Origin: Mycobacterium intracellulare ATCC 13950
GTDB taxonomy: Bacteria > Actinomycetota > Actinomycetes > Mycobacteriales > Mycobacteriaceae
Assembly (NCBI RefSeq): GCF_000277125.1
Contig: NC_016946.1
Location: 5,146,001 to 5,210,000 of the forward strand
Direction: 5' to 3'
DNA: 64,000 nt
The position numbers and the translations under genes were made by a program. Positions within the stretch are counted from its first letter, which is position 1. The number at the start of each line of letters is the position of its first letter. The notes under the pieces are model-generated. The model was not told the DNA's origin. It saw only the letters and a list, made by a program, of their open reading frames with translations, and made no database searches. This document shows, piece by piece, positions 1 through 8,542 of this stretch.

Positions 1-493
1 GTTCCTGGCCGGCGGCGTCGCCACCGCCGCCGACACTCGCGCCGCGCTGGACGGCGGCGCCAGCGGTGTCATCGCGGGCACGCGATTCCTGTTGACGCAC
101 GAGGCCAACGCGAGCCGCGAGTATCAGCGGCGAATCCTTCGGGCCGACAGGACGATCGAGACAAACCTGTTCGGCCTGAGCTGGCCGCTACGGCACCGCG
201 TCGTGCCCAACGAGGCGACGCGCCGGTGGTGCCGCGCCGACGGGCGGGCCAAGGCGGTGCCGGCGGCGCTCAACGCGGCCAGTCGTCCCCTGTCGGCGCT
301 GGGCTATTTCGATGCGGGCGCACTGATGCGCCTGCAGTCGCCGGCCCTGCCGTTCTTCACGCCGCTGGCACCGGTGGCCGGTGTGCCCGACTCCTGGCTG
401 GACGGCGCCGCCCTGTACGCCGGTGAAACCGCCCTGCGGATCGGCGAACTCACCTCCGCCGGGCAGGCGGTCGCCGACCTGTCCCCGCGCTGA
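1..493 (+). CDS. nitronate monooxygenase family protein, C-terminal part
   Basis: The reading frame is open from the left edge of the window (first full codon at base 2), so the start lies outside. Early residues read AGGV, then a DGGASGVIAGTRFL segment, the FMN phosphate-binding C-terminal part of the 2-nitropropane dioxygenase / nitronate monooxygenase TIM barrel. Such enzymes use FMN and O2 to oxidise alkyl nitronates to carbonyl compounds and nitrite; many mycobacterial paralogues have no proven substrate. The stop is 1 base from the end of the convergent O-methyltransferase gene. In M. tuberculosis this place next to Rv0187 is occupied by other genes, so this is a local difference in gene order. 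Confidence 0.8.
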   Translation, partial: FLAGGVATAADTRAALDGGASGVIAGTRFLLTHEANASREYQRRILRADRTIETNLFGLSWPLRHRVVPNEATRRWCRADGRAKAVPAALNAASRPLSALGYFDAGALMRLQSPALPFFTPLAPVAGVPDSWLDGAALYAGETALRIGELTSAGQAVADLSPR

Positions 494-494
494 G

Positions 495-1151
495 CTACTG
501 CACCAGCGCCAAGGCGAAGCCGTCCCAGTGCTTGGCCCCCACCGTCTGGATCACCGCGGTGTCCAGCCGCGGGTGCTCGCCCATCGCCTGCAGCGTCTCG
601 CGGGTCGCCCGCACCCGGGCATCGTCGGAATCCGGCCGCAGAATCCGCCCGTCTCGAATCACGTTGTCCACCACCACGACCGCACCGGGCCGGGCCAATC
701 GGACCGCCCACTCCACATACGCCAGGTTGTTCTCCTTGTCGGCGTCGATGAAGATCAGATCGAAGGGTCCGGTGACCGTCGGCAGCGTTTCCAGCGCCGC
801 GCCGACGATCACCTCCACCCGATCGGCGACGCCGGCGCGCTTCAAGTTGCCCCGCGCCACCTCGGCGTGCTTCGGCTCGTACTCCAGCGTCACCACGCGG
901 CCCTGCGGCCCGGCGCCACGCGCCAACCAGATGGTGCTGAAGCCGCCCAGGGTGCCGATCTCGAGGATGCGCCGCGCGCCGATGGCGCCGGCGAGCAGGC
1001 TCAGGAACTTTCCCTGTTGTACCGAGACCGCGATCGGCGGTAGGCCGGCCGCGTTGCTGGCCTCGAGCGCCGCGGTCAAGGACGGATCGTCGCCCACCAC
1101 CGTGCTGTCCAGGAATGCGTCGACGTCGTGGGGGGTCGGTTTCTCGCTCAT
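495..1151 (-). CDS. SAM-dependent O-methyltransferase (Rv0187-like)
   Basis: A 218-aa class I methyltransferase of the catechol/caffeoyl-CoA O-methyltransferase family. The SAM-binding motif ILEIGTLGGFSTIWLA lies near residue 62, and FDLIFIDADKENN with a following VVVDNV segment carries the metal and catalytic residues of this family. It should transfer a methyl group from SAM to a hydroxyl of a small aromatic or similar acceptor; the substrate is unknown. The frame is open further upstream to 1238, but the ATG at 1151 gives the family length of about 220 aa and keeps the gene clear of the copper-responsive promoter of mymT, which is divergent. Position next to mymT and bglS matches Rv0187. 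Confidence 0.85.
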   Translation of the reverse strand: MSEKPTPHDVDAFLDSTVVGDDPSLTAALEASNAAGLPPIAVSVQQGKFLSLLAGAIGARRILEIGTLGGFSTIWLARGAGPQGRVVTLEYEPKHAEVARGNLKRAGVADRVEVIVGAALETLPTVTGPFDLIFIDADKENNLAYVEWAVRLARPGAVVVVDNVIRDGRILRPDSDDARVRATRETLQAMGEHPRLDTAVIQTVGAKHWDGFALALVQ

Positions 1152-1223
1152 GACGTCAACGCTAGCCGCGCCCGCCGGGCCCCCGCACGACAGCCGTCCC
1201 CGCCACGAAACCCGTCGCGACCG

Positions 1224-1252
1224 TTTACGTATACCCATGGGGGGTATATAGT
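1224..1252 (+). promoter_or_regulatory. mymT promoter with RicR-like operator in the spacer
   Basis: A perfect inverted repeat TATACCC-N5-GGGTATA occupies 1230-1248. A TTTACG (-35 like) at 1224-1229 and a TATAGT (-10) at 1247-1252 are 17 bases apart, so the palindrome fills the spacer and runs into the -10. In M. tuberculosis mymT is repressed by the copper sensor RicR through a TACCC/GGGTA palindrome. The placement here would let a bound repressor block RNA polymerase directly. The hexamers and the palindrome are seen; binding by RicR is inferred from the mymT context. Confidence 0.75.
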
Positions 1253-1299
1253 GGGGGTGCGGCCGAACCGCGCCGCACGAGTCACACCAGGAGAAAAGG

Positions 1300-1455
1300 G
1301 TGAGTCAAATGGCAACTTACGAAGCCGGGACCCTGCTGACGTGCGGTCACGAAGGCTGCGGCTGCCGTGTCCGCATCGAGGTGCCCTGCCACTGCTCGGG
1401 CGCCGGCGAGGGCTACCGCTGCACGTGCGGCGACGCGCTGACCCCCGTGGAGTAA
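1300..1455 (+). CDS. mymT: copper metallothionein MymT
   Basis: A 51-aa protein with seven cysteines arranged as C-x4-C-x-C near residues 15-22, C-x-C at 30-32 and C-x-C at 42-44, plus two histidines. This matches mycobacterial MymT, which binds several Cu(I) ions in the cytosol and protects against copper toxicity. The GTG at 1300 is chosen because AGGAGA at 1289-1294 is 5 bases upstream; the in-frame ATG at 1309 is 14 bases from that site and would give 48 aa. It follows the RicR-like promoter at 1224-1252. The gene is convergent with bglS, as in M. tuberculosis (Rv0186A), and a strong hairpin separates them. Confidence 0.93.
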   Translation: MSQMATYEAGTLLTCGHEGCGCRVRIEVPCHCSGAGEGYRCTCGDALTPVE

Positions 1456-1464
1456 CGCCTCGGG

Positions 1465-1520
1465 CCGGTCGTACGTTCGGGCGTCAGCCCGAGGGGGTCA
1501 TCGCCCGAACGTACGGCCGG
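1465..1520. terminator. hairpin between mymT and bglS
   Basis: A perfect 13-bp inverted repeat pairs 1470-1482 (CGTACGTTCGGGC) with 1503-1515, loop of 20 bases, extended by CCGG/CCGG after one mismatch. It lies just after the mymT stop and the right arm covers the last codons of bglS. It has no U-tract, which is common for mycobacterial terminators. It could end transcription from both sides. Confidence 0.6.
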
Positions 1521-3615
1521 TCAGTTCGACCCCGGCCGCGAGCCGCATGGCCAACGCCGAAATGCCCACGGCCGCCGCGTAATCGCCCGCCTCGATCCGC
1601 CAGCATCCGGCGCCGCCGTCGTAGCGTGCGAGCAGGCGCGGATCGGCCTCGATCCTCAGCCGGCGGCTGGCGCCCGGTTCTAACTCGATCCGCTCGAATC
1701 CCAGCAGCCGCAGGCACGGTCCGCCGGGCTCCGCCGTCACGTACAGCTGCGGCACGTCGGCCCCGGCGCGGTCGCCGGCATTGACGACGGTGAAACTGGC
1801 CGTGATGGTCTCCCCGCCGGTGACCACCAGGTCACGGTAGTCAAACCTGGTGTAGGACAGGCCATGACCGAAGGCGAACATCGGGACGTGGCCGTTGGCC
1901 GCATACCATCGATAGCCGACATCGGCGCCCTCGAAGTATTCGATCGTGCTCGCGGTCCCCCACGGCGTGCCGACACCGGGTAGCCGCGGGCGAGGCGTCT
2001 GGTCCAGATCGGCGGGAAAGGTGATCGGAAGCCGGCCCGAAGGATTGACCCGGCCGGTGAGGATCTCGGCGATCGCCCGGGCGCCGGCCTGACCCGGATA
2101 CCACGCCTGCACAACGGCATTCACCGCGTCGCGCCACGGCATGCTCACCGGGTTGCCGGTCTCGAGCACCACCACGGTATTGGGGTTGGCCGCCGCCACC
2201 GCCGCGATCATTTCGTCCTGGCCCCAGGGCAGCGACAGGTCGGCGAGATCGTATCCCTCCCCTTCCGCGCGCACCGCGAACACGATCGCGACATCGGCGA
2301 GCCGCGCCGCCAGCGCCGCCTCGGCCGGACTGATGCCAGGGTCGAATTCGATCTGCGCCCGCGGCAACTGGTTTCGCAACTCCTGCAACGGCGACGACGG
2401 CAGCAGGTACAGGTTGCGCAGCCCGGCCTCCAGCCCCGCGCCGCCGATCGGGACCACGCCCGCGTAGCCGCCGTCGGGAACGACGGTGCTCGAACCATAG
2501 CCGGCCGGCACGCCCAGGTGCGCGTATCCGCCGATGACGGCGATGCGCATGCCCGGCTCGGGCGTCAACGGGAGCGCTCCCCGGTTGGTCAGCAACACGG
2601 CCCCCTGGCGGGCGATGCGCAGCGCAATCTCGTTGTGCGCGGCCCGATCCGGATCCGGCGGCGCGGCGTCGCGGTCGATACCGACGGCGAACATGGACCG
2701 CAGGATCCGTCGGACCATGTCCGACAACCGCTCCCTGGGCAGCCTGCCCTCGGCGTACGCGTCGCGCAGCGGCGCGCCGAAGGCCTCGGCCTGCCACAGC
2801 AGCGCGTCGATCTGGGCGCCGCACTCCTGATCGAGGCCGGCCAGCGCACACTCCCAGCTCGGCGTGGCGCCCCAGTCGGACATGACCCAACCGCGATACG
2901 CCCAGGCGCCCTTGAGCACCTCGTTGATCAGGACATCGTTCGCCGCGGCGTAGACGCCGTTGACCTTGTTGTAGGCGGTCATCACGGCGCCCGGTTGCGC
3001 CCGCTCGATCGCGATCTCGAAGGCGAGCAGGTCGGACTCGCGGTGCGCGTCGGGATCGATGACCGCGTCCAGGAAGTGCCGATTGGTCTCGTTGCAGTTC
3101 AGCGAGTAGTGCTTGACCGTCGAGATGACGCCGTGGCGCTGAATGCCGTCGATCGACTCCGCGATCATCGCGGCGGTCAAAAGCGGGTCCTCGGAAAGGT
3201 ATTCGAAGTTGCGGCCGTTGCGCGGGTCGCGCGCGAGGTTCATCGCCCCGGCGAGCTGCACGTTGAATCCGCGGCTGCGCGCCTCTGAGCCGATCACTTC
3301 GCCTGCGGACCGGGCCAGCGCCGGATCGAAACCCGCGGCCAGCGCCAGCCCGGCCGGCAGCGCGGTGGCCGTGTCGCCCGGACGGTAGCCGGGGTTGGTG
3401 ACGCCCAGACCGGCATCGCTCATCCGCAGGGGCGGCACCCCGAGGCGGGGAATCCCGGGCACGTACCCCGCGCTCATCGGCGTGTCCGCCGGGATGCGTT
3501 CGTCGCGCACCGGCCACAGGTCGCCGGCGCCCATCACCGAGACCAGCAGGGAGAACCGCTCGTCGTCGGTCATCTGGGCTTCGATCTCGCGGGCCCTCTC
3601 GTCGGGATCGCTCAC
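1498..3615 (-). CDS. bglS: glycoside hydrolase family 3 beta-glucosidase
   Basis: A 705-aa GH3 enzyme (M. tuberculosis BglS is 691 aa). The N-terminal barrel shows VKHYSLN near residue 168 and the nucleophile motif VMSDWGA with Asp247. A second alpha/beta domain and a C-terminal fibronectin-III-like domain ending in the last 70 residues follow. It hydrolyses terminal beta-glucosides. No signal peptide is seen, so the enzyme is probably cytoplasmic and acts on imported or internal glycosides. The GTG at 3615 is chosen because it overlaps the stop of the upstream gene as GTGA (3612-3615), implying translational coupling; the open frame to 3738 runs through that neighbour and is not used. Confidence 0.92.
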   Translation of the reverse strand: MSDPDERAREIEAQMTDDERFSLLVSVMGAGDLWPVRDERIPADTPMSAGYVPGIPRLGVPPLRMSDAGLGVTNPGYRPGDTATALPAGLALAAGFDPALARSAGEVIGSEARSRGFNVQLAGAMNLARDPRNGRNFEYLSEDPLLTAAMIAESIDGIQRHGVISTVKHYSLNCNETNRHFLDAVIDPDAHRESDLLAFEIAIERAQPGAVMTAYNKVNGVYAAANDVLINEVLKGAWAYRGWVMSDWGATPSWECALAGLDQECGAQIDALLWQAEAFGAPLRDAYAEGRLPRERLSDMVRRILRSMFAVGIDRDAAPPDPDRAAHNEIALRIARQGAVLLTNRGALPLTPEPGMRIAVIGGYAHLGVPAGYGSSTVVPDGGYAGVVPIGGAGLEAGLRNLYLLPSSPLQELRNQLPRAQIEFDPGISPAEAALAARLADVAIVFAVRAEGEGYDLADLSLPWGQDEMIAAVAAANPNTVVVLETGNPVSMPWRDAVNAVVQAWYPGQAGARAIAEILTGRVNPSGRLPITFPADLDQTPRPRLPGVGTPWGTASTIEYFEGADVGYRWYAANGHVPMFAFGHGLSYTRFDYRDLVVTGGETITASFTVVNAGDRAGADVPQLYVTAEPGGPCLRLLGFERIELEPGASRRLRIEADPRLLARYDGGAGCWRIEAGDYAAAVGISALAMRLAAGVELTGRTFGR

Positions 3616-4124
3616 CGCACACCCTCTTTGGCGTAGACGACGCGCAGCACATGCCCCACTTCGGGTCCCATCACCAGCTCCGTCAACTCGCAGATCGTCG
3701 CGACGAACTCGCGGCCGTGCGGCGGCTCGGCCCGGCACAAATGATGCGCCACTTCGTGCAACATCACCAGCTCACGCAGCGCCCAGTCGGCGGTGTCACG
3801 GTCGGGGACCGCGATAACGCCTGCGCCGTCCTGGTTTTCGTAGTGCGCGGCGGTGGCGGCCCGGCGCGGCCGGACCCGCAACGGGGCCACCCCGGGCCAC
3901 CGGCTGCGCACCGCCGGCAGCGCCAGCACGTCGTCCACGTAGCGCTGGGCGGAGGCCACCGAGCCGAATCGGCCCTCCGGCGGCAGCGTCAATTGTGTGC
4001 CGAAGAAGTCCACGGCGGGTGAACCGTGCTGGGCGGCGCGGTCGAACAACGTGCGGACGAATTCCTCGGCCGCATAGACCCTGGAGCGTTGAGAATCCCG
4101 CCGCGGGGAGTTCCCGGGAGTCAC
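3612..4124 (-). CDS. zinc metallohydrolase-like protein (TIGR04338 type, Rv0185-like)
   Basis: A 170-aa protein with a metal-binding HEXXH motif (MLHEVAHHL) near residue 130, followed by a cysteine and a further His in PPHGRE. This is the signature of the small mycobacterial putative metallohydrolases in the TIGR04338 group. The substrate is unknown; a peptidase role is plausible but not shown. The start overlaps the stop of the DUF2786 gene by 4 bases and its own stop overlaps the bglS start, so the three genes form one coupled operon in the order Rv0184, Rv0185, bglS. Confidence 0.8.
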   Translation of the reverse strand: MTPGNSPRRDSQRSRVYAAEEFVRTLFDRAAQHGSPAVDFFGTQLTLPPEGRFGSVASAQRYVDDVLALPAVRSRWPGVAPLRVRPRRAATAAHYENQDGAGVIAVPDRDTADWALRELVMLHEVAHHLCRAEPPHGREFVATICELTELVMGPEVGHVLRVVYAKEGVR

Positions 4125-4870
4125 CCGCTCAGCGCGCTCCGCGCCCCGGGGAGTTCCGGGCTGTTGCCGAGCCGCGCTCGCTTGCCGGCCCGGTCGCCCG
4201 CGCGCCGCGCCGCCGAGGAATACCCGGCCGAGGCTCGACTGGCCTGCCAGGTGCCGCGCGCCTTGGACGCACCGCGGTAGTAGTCCACGAGCTCAACCTC
4301 CTTGTCCCGCAAGGCGATAGCGGTTCCCGGCGCACGTTGCCGGTCCTTGGTGGCTTCCCGCCGGGCCTCGTCGCGGGCCTCGGCCAGCCGTTGGCCCACA
4401 CGCGCCCCGAAGGCCAGCTGAAAGTTGAGCCGGGCGGTGATCGTCGGCGTGGGACGGTGCGCGCCCGAGGCGAGGTAGGCGTCCGACGCGCGCACCATTT
4501 GCACAACCAGGCTGGCGTACAGGGCGTGGCTGGCGTCGATGTCCTCGGCAAACCCGTAGGCGTAGACGAACGTCGAATTGGACGCGACGTCGCACCGCAC
4601 GTCGTTGGCCGCGGCGATCAGCACGAAGAGCTGAACGTAGGTCCGCAACCCCTTGGTGCCCGCCGCGCCGATGGTGATGGTGCGCTGCGTCGGGGCCTGC
4701 GCGGCCGAACGCTGGGCCGAATGGGAGCGCGCCACCGCGAGGTCGATGGACGCGGCCGTCGCGAGCCGCTGCGCGGCCGACATGAACGCGTCGGCCTCGT
4801 GGGAGTTGTCGGTGCCTTCGGCCTGACGCAGCAGCGCGGCGATGCGCGCCAGCATCTTGTCGTCAGTCAT
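4121..4870 (-). CDS. DUF2786 domain protein (Rv0184-like)
   Basis: A 249-aa protein. Residues 1-40 (DDKMLARIAALLRQAEGT and the following helix) match the DUF2786 domain seen in phage and bacterial proteins of unknown function. The C-terminal 100 residues are basic and contain an Arg-rich tail. No catalytic motif is seen. AGGAGG lies about 9 bases upstream of the ATG at 4870. That Shine-Dalgarno and the start codon belong to the last copy of a 53-bp tandem repeat, so the start is coupled to a 17-codon mini-ORF whose TAA overlaps the ATG as TAATG. First gene of a three-gene operon with the metallohydrolase-like gene and bglS. Confidence 0.8.
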   Translation of the reverse strand: MTDDKMLARIAALLRQAEGTDNSHEADAFMSAAQRLATAASIDLAVARSHSAQRSAAQAPTQRTITIGAAGTKGLRTYVQLFVLIAAANDVRCDVASNSTFVYAYGFAEDIDASHALYASLVVQMVRASDAYLASGAHRPTPTITARLNFQLAFGARVGQRLAEARDEARREATKDRQRAPGTAIALRDKEVELVDYYRGASKARGTWQASRASAGYSSAARRAGDRAGKRARLGNSPELPGARSALSG

Positions 4871-5015
4871 TAGCGCCGTTCCTCCTCATCGCTACGCTCT
4901 GCATCGTCACCGGCGCGAGTCATTAGCGCCGTTCCTCCTCATCGCTACGCTCTGCATCGTCACCGGCGCGAGTCATGGCGCCGTTCCTCCTCGCCCGTGC
5001 GAGTCATTAGCGCCA
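4867..5015 (-). repeat. MIRU-type 53-bp tandem repeat with coupled mini-ORFs
   Basis: Two identical 53-bp units (4867-4919 and 4920-4972), a shortened 31-bp unit (4973-5003) and the beginning of a fourth. On the minus strand each full unit encodes the 17-aa peptide MTRAGDDAERSDEEERR. Its TAA overlaps the next ATG as TAATG, at 4923 and at 4870, where the next ATG is the real gene. Each unit carries its own GAGGAGGAA Shine-Dalgarno. This architecture (53-bp units, overlapping start and stop, inside or ahead of operons) is that of mycobacterial interspersed repetitive units as described in the senX3-regX3 region. Confidence 0.85.
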
Positions 5016-5043
5016 ACGTACGGGAGCGGTCCGACACGCCCGC

Positions 5044-5886
<843 letters not shown>

Positions 5887-5957
5887 CTAGTCATTGAGGT
5901 GCAGCGTAATGGCTGGGATCCCGGCCGGGGTTGCGGACACTGCGTAGGCTCATCCGC

Positions 5958-6965
5958 GTGAGTCTTCTCGCCCAAGACCCCGAAGGCGACGCGGTGCTGG
6001 GGACCGATTTCTCGGCCCAGGCCGAGCCCTATCGCCGCGAGCTGCTCGCCCACTGCTATCGGATGACCGGGTCGCTGCACGACGCCGAAGATCTGGTGCA
6101 GGAGACGTTGCTGCGGGCCTGGAAGTCCTACGACCGTTTCGAAGGCAAGTCCTCGCTGCGGACCTGGCTGCACCGCATCGCCACCAACACCTGCCTGAGC
6201 GCGCTGGAGGGCAAGGGGCGCAGGGCGTTGCCGGTGGGCCTGGGCGCCCCGAGCTCGGACCCGACCGCGGAGCTGGTGGAGCGCCGCGAAGTGCCCTGGC
6301 TCGAGCCGCTGCCGGAGTTGACCGATCACCCGGCGGACCCGTCGGTGGTCGTCGGGTCGCGGGAGTCGGTACGGCTGGCGTTCGTGGCTGCGCTGCAATA
6401 CCTTCCGCCGCGGCAGCGGGCGGTGCTGCTGCTGCGCGACGTGCTGCAGTGGCGCTCCGCCGAGGTCGCCGAGGCGGTCGGCACCACCACGACCGCCGTC
6501 AACAGCCTGCTGCAGCGGGCCCGGTCGCAACTGGACGCCGTCGGTCCCAGCGCCGACGACCAACTGGCGCCGCCGGATTCGCCCGAGGCCCAAGACCTGC
6601 TGGCCCGCTACATCGCCGCGTTCGAGACCTACGACATCGACCGCCTGGTGGAGTTGTTCACCGCGGAGGCGATCTGGGAAATGCCGCCGTACGCCGGCTG
6701 GTATCGGGGCGCGGCGGACATCGTGACCCTGATCCACCAGCAATGCCCGGCCGAGGCGGGCGGAGACATGCGGCTGCTGCCGCTGGTCGCCAACGGTCAG
6801 CTCGCCGCCGCGATGTACATGCGCGCCGGCGACGTGCACGTCCCCTTCCAGTTGCATGTGCTGGATGTGCACGGCGAGAAGGTTTCTCACGTGGTGGCGT
6901 TCCTCGATGAGACGTTGTTCACGAAGTTCGGGCTGCCCGGTTCGCTGTCCGCCGGTCAGGAGTAA
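5958..6965 (+). CDS. sigG: ECF sigma factor SigG
   Basis: A 335-aa ECF sigma factor. Sigma region 2 spans about residues 25-80 (DAEDLVQETLLRAWKSYDRF) and region 4 about 140-190 (LPPRQRAVLLLRDVLQW followed by a helix-turn-helix). A C-terminal SnoaL-like domain covers about 205-325, an arrangement shared with SigG/SigJ-type factors. In M. tuberculosis sigG is induced by DNA damage and in macrophages. The GTG at 5958 is chosen over a TTG at 5931 because it starts closer to the conserved region and lies downstream of a possible TAGGCT -10 at 5945. It is followed after 13 bases by a hydrolase gene, not by pirin as in M. tuberculosis. Confidence 0.88.
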   Translation: MSLLAQDPEGDAVLGTDFSAQAEPYRRELLAHCYRMTGSLHDAEDLVQETLLRAWKSYDRFEGKSSLRTWLHRIATNTCLSALEGKGRRALPVGLGAPSSDPTAELVERREVPWLEPLPELTDHPADPSVVVGSRESVRLAFVAALQYLPPRQRAVLLLRDVLQWRSAEVAEAVGTTTTAVNSLLQRARSQLDAVGPSADDQLAPPDSPEAQDLLARYIAAFETYDIDRLVELFTAEAIWEMPPYAGWYRGAADIVTLIHQQCPAEAGGDMRLLPLVANGQLAAAMYMRAGDVHVPFQLHVLDVHGEKVSHVVAFLDETLFTKFGLPGSLSAGQE

Positions 6966-6978
6966 GAAGGTTGCGCAC

Positions 6979-8391
6979 ATGACGAATTCCACCGCCCTGG
7001 TCACGGCCGCGCCCGGCAAGCCGCTGCTGCTGCTGAGCGCCTATGACCTCGCCGACGTGGGCTACCGCGTCAAGGAATTCTTCGTTTCCGCGACGGCGTC
7101 GTCCTATACTCCGGTGTCCGAGTTGGGACCCGATGGCCGCTGGGACGTAACACCCTCGGGCTCCGCCGATTTCACGACGCGGATCGTGGTGTTGACACCC
7201 ACCGATCCGGCGCGATTCAACGGAACCGTGCTGGTCGAATGGCTCAACGTGAGCGGCGGCATCGACGCTCCCGCGGTATGGATGATGGCGCACCGCGAAA
7301 TCATCCGGTCGGGCTACGCCTACGTCGGGGTCTCGGCGCAGCGGGTGGGGGTCGAGGGCGGCGACAGCCTGCTCGGCGCGGACATGTCGCTGAAAACCCA
7401 GGACCCACAACGGTATGCGCCCCTACACCACCCGGGCGACGCCTTCTGCTACGACATCTTCTCCCAGATCGGCGGCCTGCTCAAATGCGACGAGGGCCGG
7501 GCCCTGCTGGGGGATCTGCCCGTGCGGCGCGTCATCGCGCTGGGCGAATCGCAATCGGCCATGTTCCTCACGACCTACATCAACGCCGTCGACCCGTTGG
7601 CCCGCACCTACGACGGGTTCCTCGTCCATTCCCGTTTCGGCTCAGCCGCCCCGCTCGACGGAACCTCGATCTTCGCGGAAACCGAAGAGCCGCAAGGGGT
7701 TGCGTTCCGCCCGGAGCTGCGCGTCCCGCTGCTGACGGTCGTCACGGAAACCGACGTGTTCGGCGGAGCCCGGCAGGGCTACTACTTCGCCCGCCAGCCC
7801 GACAGCAACTACCTGCGGGTCTGGGAGATCGCCGGCGCCGCCCACGCCGACAACTACACCATCCAGGTCGCGTTCATCGACAGCGGGTCGGCGCCGCTCG
7901 CGGACATCGCCGCCGCCTACACGCCGACCAACATGCTGATGGGCCAGCAGTTGGCGCACTGCATCAACTTCGGGCCGCAACACCACTATGTGGTGCAGGC
8001 CGCGCTCGCCGCCCTCAACACGTGGGTCGCCAGCGGCGAGCCGGCGCCGAGCGCGGAACCCCTTAAGGCCCGGGAAACCGAAGGGCCGCAACCGGTTCTG
8101 GATGGCAACGGCCTCGCCCGCGGAGGGCTCAGGACCCCCTGGGTGGACGTGCCGGTCGCCCGGACGTCGGGGCTGGGTGGCGAGGAAAGCATCATGTCCA
8201 TGATCTTCGGCTCCGGCGAGCTTTTCGACGCCGCCACGCTGCGCCGGCTCTATCCCGGCGGGAGCACGGAATACCTGGAGCGCTTCACCGGCGCGCTCGA
8301 CGCGGCGATCCGCTCCGGATTCATTCTGGCGGCCGACCGCGCCGAGATCCTGGAGCTCGCCGCCGCGACGTACCCCGGCGCGCGGTCCTAG
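6979..8391 (+). CDS. alpha/beta-hydrolase domain protein (Abhydrolase_10 type)
   Basis: A 470-aa protein of the large alpha/beta hydrolase group of the Abhydrolase_10 type. Residues near 80-90 read VLVEWLNVSGG and the nucleophile elbow is ALGESQSA around residue 192; AAHADNY further on is the likely catalytic His region. The substrate is unknown; relatives act as esterases. AGAAGG at 6965-6970 is 8 bases before the ATG at 6979, so the longer open frame is not used. The gene begins 13 bases after sigG and probably shares its transcript. It is absent from this place in M. tuberculosis. Confidence 0.8.
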   Translation: MTNSTALVTAAPGKPLLLLSAYDLADVGYRVKEFFVSATASSYTPVSELGPDGRWDVTPSGSADFTTRIVVLTPTDPARFNGTVLVEWLNVSGGIDAPAVWMMAHREIIRSGYAYVGVSAQRVGVEGGDSLLGADMSLKTQDPQRYAPLHHPGDAFCYDIFSQIGGLLKCDEGRALLGDLPVRRVIALGESQSAMFLTTYINAVDPLARTYDGFLVHSRFGSAAPLDGTSIFAETEEPQGVAFRPELRVPLLTVVTETDVFGGARQGYYFARQPDSNYLRVWEIAGAAHADNYTIQVAFIDSGSAPLADIAAAYTPTNMLMGQQLAHCINFGPQHHYVVQAALAALNTWVASGEPAPSAEPLKARETEGPQPVLDGNGLARGGLRTPWVDVPVARTSGLGGEESIMSMIFGSGELFDAATLRRLYPGGSTEYLERFTGALDAAIRSGFILAADRAEILELAAATYPGARS

Positions 8392-8540
8392 GCAAGATTG
8401 CCCGCCTCCTCACTCGCGCCGTTCCGGCGCTCGCCGTCACCGGGCGAGGCAAGATTGCCCGCCTCCTCACTCGCGCCGTTCCGGCGCTCGCCGTCACCGG
8501 GCGAGGCAAGATTGCCCGCCTCCTCACTCGCGCCGTCACC
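8392..8540. repeat. 57-bp tandem repeat, 2.6 copies
   Basis: Two identical 57-bp units (8392-8448, 8449-8505) and a partial third (from 8506) fill the gap between two convergent genes. The unit contains CCTCCTCACTCGCGCCG and a GTTCCGGCGCTCGCCGTCACC segment. Because 57 is a multiple of three, several frames stay open through the array. No translation start with a convincing ribosome site is seen, so I treat it as a non-coding minisatellite. Confidence 0.85.
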
Positions 8541-8542
8541 AA

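Noticed and set aside
1128..1784. 218-aa plus-strand frame covering mymT
   Set aside because: Different frame from mymT, extends into the antisense of bglS, Arg/Pro-rich with no domain; mymT has the ribosome site and conserved cysteines.
4867..5015. possible CRISPR array at the 53-bp repeats (also at 8392 and 30248)
   Set aside because: Units are directly adjacent without unique spacers, they have coding structure, and no cas gene is present.
5931..5957. TTG start for sigG at 5931
   Set aside because: Adds nine residues not expected in the family and runs through a likely -10 hexamer; GTG at 5958 is a better start.
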